Below are positions 43,901 to 49,716 of a stretch of DNA of 64,000 bases, one piece after another. A model generated the notes under the pieces. The model made no database searches, was not told the origin of the DNA, and worked only from the letters and a program-made list of their open reading frames with translations. Numbering within the stretch: position 1 is the first letter of the stretch; each line of letters opens with the position of its first letter. Origin of the DNA: Planctomycetota bacterium (GTDB lineage: Bacteria; Planctomycetota; PUPC01; DSUN01); the NCBI GenBank assembly GCA_035384565.1, contig DAOOIT010000019.1, positions 1-64,000 of the forward strand. The letters are read 5' to 3'. The translations under genes were made by a program, and so were the position numbers.

Positions 43901-45321
43901 TTCACCCTGGCAAGCGTCTGCTCCGCGTCGGAAGGCACGGGTTTGTCGTTGACGGACTCCAGCGAGGCGACGTGGTAGAGGAGGCAGCGCCTGGCCTCGC
44001 CGGGCGCGAGGTCGCCGAGGGAGATGCGCAGCGAGCCGACGTTGGCCTTCTCGTCGCGGGCGGCCTCGACGGGCAGGTCGTCGAGCACGCCTGTCAGGAT
44101 CGTTCGCGTGTTGCCATCGCCGGCGGCGTCGGGCATGGGGCCGTGCTTGATCGTCTCGGTCAGGGTCTTGCCCTCGACCTTCGTGCGGGGATTGGAGTTC
44201 GTGAGCACCACGGACTGGAGCGGCGCGTCGGAGGTGTTGGCCACCGCGTAGATGCGGAGGAGGGCCTTGAGGCCGGGCGGGGCCAGCGTGAGGGCATAGA
44301 AGGCCAGCTTCCGCGCGGGGTCGGAGGCCGCGGCGACAACGACGTCGGTCTTGCGAATCTTCCACATCCACTGGTCGTTGAGCGCGACCGGCTGGCCACC
44401 CACGGCGAGCGACACCTGGTCGCCGCAGAAGGTGCTGCCGGGGTTCCACTGGACGGGGTACTGGTATTCGGGGCCGACGATGCCGGTGGTGTTGACGAAG
44501 GGCCAGGGCCCGAGGGCGGTGAACACCCAGCCGTTGCCCACGGGGTAGCCGTTGATCGAGAAGCTGTCGCCCATGTGCGTGTTGGCGCGCTCGATGGCCT
44601 CGGCGTAGGCCTGGGCGACGAAGGGCGTGTGGAAGATGCCCATCAGGCGTTCGGCATCGGCCTTCGGGTCGCGGGTGACCACCTGCTGGCTCCAGAGGCT
44701 CATCTCGGCGATCTGCGGCAACGCGTCGAGGGCGGCCTTCGGCAGCGGCGGCGGCACGTCGGGGCGGATGAGCGGCTCCTGGTCGCGGCGGATGCGCGGC
44801 GCCATCGGCGCCGCGTCGGCCACCTTCACGGGCCGCGCCTCGCGCGAGCCGCCGTAGCGGCCGGTCCACGTGCCGTCGGTCACGATCGCCACGGGGACGA
44901 CGCCGTCGGGCGTCTCCACCTGCACCTCGGCCCGCAGATAGGCCGAGGGCACGCCTGGACTCCAGCGGCGCACCGTCAGTTCCAGCGTGTTCGAGCCAGC
45001 CTTGAAGAAGGGCGCGAGGTCCTCGACCTCCTGGGCGAGGCGGAAGGCACTCGCCACGCGGCCGTAGCGGCTGCGGCACGCCTCCCGGCCGTTGATCGCG
45101 AGGACGAACTCGTGGACCGCACTGACAGCCGTCCACGCGCGCACGATCCTGCCCGCGGGAACCTCCACCTGCTGGCGGAACGCGGCCTCGACGCAGCCCT
45201 CCTTCTCGGGCAGGCTGATGAACGGCGCGGGGCGCGGCGGCGCGCCCAGAGCGTTCCACGCCATTCCAACCATAGCCACGAGCAGCACACGGCGCGAGGG
45301 GAGCGAACAGCGACCGTTCAT
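40960..45321 (-). CDS. Giant secreted six-hairpin glycosidase-like protein
   Basis: A 1453-residue exported protein (signal MNGRCSLPSRRVLLVAMVGM, cleavage after about 26). A beta-rich N-terminal part (30-500) is followed by an (alpha/alpha)6 six-hairpin glycosidase-like region (about 505-960) with WFFSDQWIRDACGPVKSFL, WPPVDDWSQITMSYADRHAN and EFSEWMAPGADFRTMYRAN. A C-terminal region (about 1060-1450) has a Rossmann-like ThuA-type stretch (SDIVVFTALRPQ, RTDLLILDDGSM) and a further beta domain. Six-hairpin enzymes include rhamnosidases and trehalase-type hydrolases, but the substrate cannot be read from the sequence. ATG at 45321 follows GAAGGAGG. Confidence 0.8.
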   Translation of the reverse strand: MNGRCSLPSRRVLLVAMVGMAWNALGAPPRPAPFISLPEKEGCVEAAFRQQVEVPAGRIVRAWTAVSAVHEFVLAINGREACRSRYGRVASAFRLAQEVEDLAPFFKAGSNTLELTVRRWSPGVPSAYLRAEVQVETPDGVVPVAIVTDGTWTGRYGGSREARPVKVADAAPMAPRIRRDQEPLIRPDVPPPLPKAALDALPQIAEMSLWSQQVVTRDPKADAERLMGIFHTPFVAQAYAEAIERANTHMGDSFSINGYPVGNGWVFTALGPWPFVNTTGIVGPEYQYPVQWNPGSTFCGDQVSLAVGGQPVALNDQWMWKIRKTDVVVAAASDPARKLAFYALTLAPPGLKALLRIYAVANTSDAPLQSVVLTNSNPRTKVEGKTLTETIKHGPMPDAAGDGNTRTILTGVLDDLPVEAARDEKANVGSLRISLGDLAPGEARRCLLYHVASLESVNDKPVPSDAEQTLARVKERGYGLLEDTIKYWRDYNATTTHLEAPSPWGQRVADFIDDVKMSVQVQQFERTGAVGPMWFFSDQWIRDACGPVKSFLRTGRFDNAKRVLDYHYLASIACRKILNWLPMDVDIHKPWPPVDDWSQITMSYADRHANCEVPSWIILKHHWYFRSTGDTRTIADHWGYLKRCFTGQFDNPTDKVFRPDFRIPFHGDETYIYSGGEALWPNRYDLQQNSYPGGNITSADSSFELAAAGDALVEMANALGKKDEAAQIAEVTAKIREATERYYWMPDLGMYAQGESVLFPGQLNRYPMGNIQANVVWSGYAKPSDPKAISNALRMTEYLAEESGVFNPIVGYDVTVGMLQGQCLHTLAAINHPWAEKAFHALLMIAGDTTEFSEWMAPGADFRTMYRANRIRPWEAGINLDAALYYLSGFEPDAPNKRFSLTPRLISGPPFLCGDMTLRRLPMGRGAFDLTVADWCKKHPAPERARGYLLASHSPDDVTVTLNALIPSARIRRVRVDNKEVRAKVSKVFSQALATIELRVPSGKELDVQVDYDPLSTKPATVALKPFDPPRPSFEKSDIVVFTALRPQKEKKLLRDLLAEKHKVLCLDATLPTDPATFEAALLTRFGRRTDLLILDDGSMAGPRKDTFWHDPRFDEAVGRFLSRGGVVLETSSRNASSKWLAKTLAPATFSVDYARGADILAMDAPDEKLDRQFYWLDEKQAEACGKWSGYWAGTYTMPYLTLAPGATEPASVPELDEAGPKKLPLVASGAMITDRPLIWGTQEQPHGCMQYEMKATPGKDHLIRIRTWPMPKKGFTLQVTEDDGRTWKPIQTIWVPQPIDPKENGWIDVFLTLPGKYVTKSPTVFRIGEPEGSSGGIGYAGHHSTGAARIWIRDTLEKPPSMGEMNTRSAVAAKLGLPDKGIVSYSSGRIMFDGFTAPYRILGDSGKAALILKPVGRGLYVKTELTSLFPVEAMAAFIAKLLDPSARRAALR

Positions 45322-45337
45322 GGCAGCCTCCTTCGAA

Positions 45338-45366
45338 TTCCGGGCACGCAGGGTTTCGGGTATAAT
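45338..45366 (+). promoter_or_regulatory. Promoter for the first DUF362 gene
   Basis: TTCCGG (45338-45343) and perfect TATAAT (45361-45366) are separated by 17 bases. The -10 box is strong and the -35 weak. It lies in the divergent spacer of about 100 bases before the GTG at 45424. Confidence 0.5.
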
Positions 45367-45423
45367 GAGCAAATGTGCCGCGGCATGCAAGGCCCAGTGG
45401 GATCGTGTTGAGGAGACGACGGC

Positions 45424-46284
45424 GTGAGGCCCGTGGTGTGGCTCGTGAAGGCATCGGATGGCAGGGCGACGACGATTCGCCTGATGGCGGAAATGGGCGC
45501 GGCGGCGATTCTGAAGCCGAGGTCGCGGATCCTGGTGAAGCTGAATATCACGGCGAATCTGCCGCCGGAATCAGGAGTGATCACGTTCCCGTCGGTGCTC
45601 GATGGGGCGCTGGCCTATCTCGCCGACCACGGCATTCGCAACGTGGTGGTGGCCGAGGGCGGCGGGGATGACGTGAGCGTGGCCTTCGACCAGTTCGGCT
45701 ACCGCGAGATCGCGGCCCGCTATGGCGTGCCGATCGTGGACCTCAACCGCGACCAGGCCGAATGGGTCGAGGTGCCGAACCCGCTCGTGGTGCCCCGCTT
45801 CTCGATCCTCAAGACCGTGCGCTCGTGCGACGCAATCCTGAATCTGCCCTGCCTCAAAGTGCACAACGGCGAGGCGGTGACGACGATCTGCATGAAGAAC
45901 ATGATGGGCTGCATCGAGCGCCCGCTGCGCGGCCAGATGCACAAGGACTTCGCCAACAGGCTGATGGATCTGCTGAAGGTGGTGCGGCCCACGGTGAACG
46001 TGGTGGACGGGATTGTGGGCCGGACCTGGGGCGAGATTCACGGCGAGCCGGCGGCCATGGGCGTCATGCTTGCCGGGACCGATATGGTGGCCGTGGACGC
46101 CGTGGGCTCCGCGACGATGGACATGCTGGGGGTGCCCCACGTGGAACTGGCCGCAAAGCACGGCTACGGCGTGGCCGACCTCGGCCAGATCGAAGTCCGC
46201 GGAGAACCCATCGCCTCTGTCCGCCGCCATTTCCGCCGCCGCGGCTGGCGCGCCGACGCCTGGGGCGCCGAGCCGAAGGCGTGA
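45424..46284 (+). CDS. DUF362 domain protein
   Basis: A 286-residue cytoplasmic protein of the DUF362 family, proteins of unknown reaction often found next to ferredoxins or radical enzymes. Family marks are ILVKLNITANLPPESG, VVVAEGGGDD, the LPCLKVHNGEAVTTICMKN segment with a conserved cysteine, and GVMLAGTDMVAVDAVGSATM. It has no ferredoxin-type CxxCxxC cluster of its own. GTG follows GAGGAGACGACGGC. It is divergent from the giant glycosidase-like gene and convergent with the DUF6807 gene, with a hairpin array after its stop. Confidence 0.88.
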   Translation: MRPVVWLVKASDGRATTIRLMAEMGAAAILKPRSRILVKLNITANLPPESGVITFPSVLDGALAYLADHGIRNVVVAEGGGDDVSVAFDQFGYREIAARYGVPIVDLNRDQAEWVEVPNPLVVPRFSILKTVRSCDAILNLPCLKVHNGEAVTTICMKNMMGCIERPLRGQMHKDFANRLMDLLKVVRPTVNVVDGIVGRTWGEIHGEPAAMGVMLAGTDMVAVDAVGSATMDMLGVPHVELAAKHGYGVADLGQIEVRGEPIASVRRHFRRRGWRADAWGAEPKA

Positions 46285-46292
46285 AGATGATC

Positions 46293-46449
46293 TGGGGAGG
46301 AGCTTCTTGGGCAGAAGCTCCTCCCCACACCCCTCTTCAAGAACTTCCACGTTGGCTGGGGCATTCGAGCGCTCGAATGCCGCAGCCCATCTTGGAAAGG
46401 AGGGGGTTGGGGGAGGAAGCCCTTCTTGCCAGGAAGGGCTTCCTCCCCC
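46293..46449. repeat. Array of three perfect hairpins between convergent genes
   Basis: Hairpin one has 14-bp arms (46294-46307, 46313-46326) around TGGGC. Number two is a perfect 22-bp palindrome (46360-46381, GGCATTCGAGCG and its complement). Number three has 17-bp arms (46409-46425, 46433-46449) around TTGCCAG. One and three share the outer GGGGAGGA/TCCTCCCC and an inner CTTC/GAAG core, so they are related copies. They may end transcription from both sides, but no T-run follows, and the related design suggests a dispersed repeat. Confidence 0.85.
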
Positions 46450-46459
46450 GCATCGCTTC

Positions 46460-47413
46460 TCACTTGGCCCTCGGCTCGGGCAAGGGGAGTTTGGTGAACG
46501 CGTCCCATTTCGCCTCGATGGCCTTGGGGTCGGGGAGGGCGGCGTGGACCCAGAGGCCGTAACGGAGCTTGAGCGGCTCGCCGAGCGGGATGGTGCGCGG
46601 GGCGTCCTGAGTGAAGGCGGCGCCCATCCAGCCGTCGTCGCGGACGTGGAAGATGCTGGGATGGTTCGCGTTCGAGGGGTGGTCGAGGAGGGCGATGCCC
46701 TCGACGACGCCGTCGGCCACGGCGCCCGAGTAGTCCATCCACTTCGCCCGTTTCCAGAACACGCCCTTCTCGTCCACCCCGCCCTCGGAGTTGCGCAGGG
46801 TGCCGGCGCCGTCGTGGACTCCGATCGTCTTGGCCATGCGGACCGCGAAGAAGCCGAAGGGGGTCTTGCCGAGAGTCACGTCGGCGCCTTCGGCCGATAG
46901 CTCGAGGTCCACCACGATGAGCAGCTCATTGCCAGGAAGGGCCTGGACGGTGACGGTGCGGCGCTCCTTGAGGAGGGTCTTGCCCTGCTTGGTGTTCACC
47001 CAGTCGTTGAGCGAGATGACGGCGGCGGAGTCAGGGCCGTCGTCGAGGCGCTCGAGGCGCCGATGGATGATTCGCGCCCCGGTGCCGTTCGCCCAGAAGT
47101 CGGCGCCGTTCACGCTGTTGTGCGACACCCACACCGAGTTGTGGTGGCCGTGCCCCTCGGGATCGTGGGGGTGGCCCATGCGGGTGAGGGGGCGGCCGCT
47201 GGGGCCGATGACGGGAAAGAGAAAGGGACGGTCGAGGTCCTGCCCGAAGTGGTAGCGGGCCACCTCCCGGCCGTCGCGCTGGAAGGAGACCTGGTGGTAC
47301 GGCTGCGGCACGGCCTGCATGCGGGGCACAGGCTTGGGCTGGAGGCCCGCCCCCGCCGCCACCGTGGCGAGGCAAAGGGCCAAAGCGAGCGCGGGAATGC
47401 CTGCCGCGTCCAT
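46460..47413 (-). CDS. Secreted DUF6807 (former PmoA-like) protein
   Basis: A 317-residue exported protein (signal MDAAGIPALALALCLATVAA). HPHDPEGHGHHNSVWVSHNS (near 80-100), VNGADFW and a late NANHPSIFHVRDDGWMGAAF are the histidine-rich blocks of DUF6807, a family earlier labelled methane oxygenase PmoA although it is not methane monooxygenase. Members are common beside sugar oxidoreductases in planctomycetes and their relatives; the function is not established. The gene lies 19 bases after the lipoprotein gene. Confidence 0.88.
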   Translation of the reverse strand: MDAAGIPALALALCLATVAAGAGLQPKPVPRMQAVPQPYHQVSFQRDGREVARYHFGQDLDRPFLFPVIGPSGRPLTRMGHPHDPEGHGHHNSVWVSHNSVNGADFWANGTGARIIHRRLERLDDGPDSAAVISLNDWVNTKQGKTLLKERRTVTVQALPGNELLIVVDLELSAEGADVTLGKTPFGFFAVRMAKTIGVHDGAGTLRNSEGGVDEKGVFWKRAKWMDYSGAVADGVVEGIALLDHPSNANHPSIFHVRDDGWMGAAFTQDAPRTIPLGEPLKLRYGLWVHAALPDPKAIEAKWDAFTKLPLPEPRAK

Positions 47414-47432
47414 GGGGTTCTCCTGTAACAGC

Positions 47433-48266
47433 CTACTTCGCAGTCGAAGGCCGGGGTGTGACCTCGGCCGCCTTGATGCGGCCGGCGATGTGGCCGCCGA
47501 TCGTCAGCGGCAGGTAGAGGTAGAGTCCGCCGAAACTGCCCACGTAGGTGCCATAGGCGGGGTAGAGGATGCGGTAGTCGGCCTTCTCGTCGTCCGTGAG
47601 GCCGCGGGCGATGTCGTAGCCGATGGCGTCGCCCGTGGCCTGGGCCTCGACGTAGAGGGCGCCGCCCGGCACCAGCACGTAGAGGAGCGAATAGAGCGCC
47701 TTGCTGCTCTCGTCGGCAAAGTCCTTCGCGTGCCCCGCCTCGTGGAGGGCGATGGCCTTGTGGCCCGAGTAGAGGTGGATGGTGTTGGTGCAGGGGTTGT
47801 AGTGATCGCCGATGCCGAGGAGCGGGAAGCCGGCCCAGAGCCGGTTGGGAAAGAGCGTGTACCACAGCCACGAGGGCACGCCGAGCACGTAGCGCCAGAA
47901 GGGATTGAAGTCCCGGTTGTGCACCAGCCGCCGCCACTCGCCGCCGGGCGAATACTGGTTGAGGCGCACCTTGACATTCCGCAGGTCGTTCTCGGCCAAG
48001 TACTGCCGGAGCTTGGCCTCGACCTCGGGCGGAATGTCGTGGTTGCAGACGCTCCAGTTCCAAAGCAGCAGCTTGCTGGGCAGCGAGAAGACGTAGTGGC
48101 CGAGGCCGTCGAGCAGCCAGAGCGGCTTGCCCCGCTCGATCTGCGGCTCCCCCGGCGCCAGCCTCAGGGTCTTCGGCCCCTCGACGTTCTGGCTGCAAAC
48201 ATACGGCACCTTGGCGCAGCCCACAGCCAGCGCCCACGCCGCCGACGCCGACAGCACACGCACCAT
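47433..48266 (-). CDS. Predicted lipoprotein with HExxH motif
   Basis: A 277-residue protein with a lipobox (ALAVGC; lipidated cysteine near residue 16). An aromatic-rich region (about 105-150) precedes the zinc-peptidase-like AIALHEAGHAKDFADE (HEAGH near 174-178); a second acidic residue may come from EAQATGDAIGYD about 30 residues later. The C-terminus is hydrophobic (YLYLPLTIGGHIAG). It could be a membrane-bound metallopeptidase, but no named family is evident. It lies just before the DUF6807 gene on the same strand; ATG at 48266 was chosen for the lipoprotein signal. Confidence 0.75.
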   Translation of the reverse strand: MVRVLSASAAWALAVGCAKVPYVCSQNVEGPKTLRLAPGEPQIERGKPLWLLDGLGHYVFSLPSKLLLWNWSVCNHDIPPEVEAKLRQYLAENDLRNVKVRLNQYSPGGEWRRLVHNRDFNPFWRYVLGVPSWLWYTLFPNRLWAGFPLLGIGDHYNPCTNTIHLYSGHKAIALHEAGHAKDFADESSKALYSLLYVLVPGGALYVEAQATGDAIGYDIARGLTDDEKADYRILYPAYGTYVGSFGGLYLYLPLTIGGHIAGRIKAAEVTPRPSTAK

Positions 48267-48337
48267 CGCGCCTCTCGGAACCACGACCCGCTCCTCCGCA
48301 CACGGGTAGAGCCAGACTGCGCCCGCGCTGCGCGCCC

Positions 48338-48367
48338 TTGCCGCTTGACACCGCCACTTGGTATACT
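48338..48367 (+). promoter_or_regulatory. Extended -10 promoter for the CGGC-Nif3 pair
   Basis: TATACT (48362-48367) is preceded by TGG, an extended -10, with a weak TTGCCG (48338-48343) 18 bases upstream. A perfect TTGACA at 48345-48350 is only 11 bases from the -10 and cannot pair with it. Confidence 0.5.
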
Positions 48368-48424
48368 GTAGGCCGCTATGCAATGCAAGGCCCGATCCCT
48401 GCGGCCCTCGCCCCGGAGACACGC

Positions 48425-48859
48425 GTGAGCAACGTGACCGGCAAGGACTACATCGTCGTGGTGCAGTGCGACCTGGTGAAGCAGCGCTGCTCGGGCTACT
48501 TCTGCGAGCAGGCGTTCCACGCGCGGTCGGGCGGCTTCGCCGACTATGCGCGGGACAAGGCCTACCGCACCCTCTACCTCACGTGCGGCGGGTGCTGCGG
48601 GCGGGCGCTCCAGCGCAAGCTCGCCCACCTCGTGCGCAAGATTCACAAGCAGGAGGCCATCGAGAGGAGCCGCCTCGTCGTCCAGCTCTCCTCGTGCATC
48701 ACGCACGACAGCCACCACGCGCCGCCCTGCCCGCACCTGGACTACATGAAGACCTTCATCGCCCGCCTCGGCCTCGACGTGCGCGAGGGCACCCACATCA
48801 GCCAGCTCTCCGAGCGGCGGCGCCGGGAGGGTGTCTACCAGAGCAGGGGAACCCCATGA
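48425..48859 (+). CDS. CGGC-domain protein, putative metal binding
   Basis: A 144-residue protein of the CGGC family, named after its CGGCCGRAL-type motif (near 57-62 here). Further cysteines in QCDLVKQRCSGYFCEQAF and SSCITHDSHHAPPCPHLDYM, with the histidines, make a likely zinc or other metal site. Its activity is not known. I chose GTG at 48425, with CCGGAGACAC upstream; an ATG at 48383 would leave almost no leader. The stop overlaps the Nif3-like gene by four bases (ATGA), so the two are co-translated. Confidence 0.82.
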   Translation: MSNVTGKDYIVVVQCDLVKQRCSGYFCEQAFHARSGGFADYARDKAYRTLYLTCGGCCGRALQRKLAHLVRKIHKQEAIERSRLVVQLSSCITHDSHHAPPCPHLDYMKTFIARLGLDVREGTHISQLSERRRREGVYQSRGTP

Positions 48860-49647
48860 ACGCGACCGACATCCGCGAGCACTTCCTTTCCTCCGCCGAT
48901 TGGGTGGACCCCGCGAAGACGGTGGACCGCCTGATCGTGGGCGACCCGCAGAAGGACATCCGGCGCGTGCTCGTGACGTGGATCGCCAGCTTCCGGGCCG
49001 TGAAGACGGCCGTGGAGCGCGGCTTCGACATGCTCATCACCCACGAGCCGACCTTCTGGGTGCACGCCAACGAGCTCGAGAAGATGGAGACCTCGCAGAT
49101 CGCCTCGACCAAGTGGCTCTACCTCCAGCGCAGCGGCCTGGTCGTGCTGCGCATCCACGACGCCTGGGACCGCTGGCCCGAGGTGGGCGTACCCTGGGCT
49201 TGGGCCGAGTTCCTGGGCTTCGACCAGGACCCCGTGGTGCTTGGGGCCGACGGCTACCAGCACCGCTACGACATCGAGCCCACGCCGCTCGACAGCTTCG
49301 CGGCCCGCGTGGCGCAGCGCACGGCCAAGCTCGGCGAGCCGATGGTCCAGGTGGTCGGCAACGGCCGCAAGCTCGTCACCGCCGTGGGCATCGGCACCGG
49401 CTGCGCCTGCGACATCCGCACCTTCCAGTGCATGGGCTGCGATGTCTCGATCGTCTGCGACGACGGCTCGTGTTACTGGGGCCCCATCCAGCGCGCCGAG
49501 GACGACGGCCACGCGGTCATCCGCGTGAACCACGGCACCAGCGAGGAGCCGGGCATGGCCACCCTCACCCAATACATCAACGAAAACCTCGCGGGCGTCC
49601 GCGCCGAGCACCTGCCCCACGGCGCCTCGTTCCGCCTGGTGGGATAG
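48856..49647 (+). CDS. Nif3-like dinuclear metal-centre protein
   Basis: A 263-residue protein of the Nif3/YbgI superfamily. Metal-site candidates are LITHEPTFWVH (near 60), the histidine/aspartate in RIHDAWD and the C-terminal VNHGTSEEPGM with histidine and glutamates. The CGTGC-like GIGTGCACDIRTFQCMGCD run of cysteines is unusual and might bind a further metal. Nif3 proteins are ubiquitous, with uncertain function; some are cyclohydrolases or iron-handling proteins. Translationally coupled to the CGGC gene, which suggests a shared metal-related task. Confidence 0.82.
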   Translation: MNATDIREHFLSSADWVDPAKTVDRLIVGDPQKDIRRVLVTWIASFRAVKTAVERGFDMLITHEPTFWVHANELEKMETSQIASTKWLYLQRSGLVVLRIHDAWDRWPEVGVPWAWAEFLGFDQDPVVLGADGYQHRYDIEPTPLDSFAARVAQRTAKLGEPMVQVVGNGRKLVTAVGIGTGCACDIRTFQCMGCDVSIVCDDGSCYWGPIQRAEDDGHAVIRVNHGTSEEPGMATLTQYINENLAGVRAEHLPHGASFRLVG

Positions 49648-49716
49648 GACCTGCAGGGGGCCCTTCTCCGTTTGGGGTCCTATCCTTACTATCAGTCCTG
49701 ATGGGCCGGGCGCGGC

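Noticed and set aside
45322..45423. Minus-strand promoter for the giant glycosidase-like gene (TTGCAT with CATTAT)
   Set aside because: Boxes are poor and overlap the better plus-strand TATAAT; not enough support for a separate feature.
48345..48350. Perfect TTGACA before the CGGC gene as a -35 box
   Set aside because: It is only 11 bases from the TATACT -10; the extended -10 with a weak -35 at 48338 fits better.
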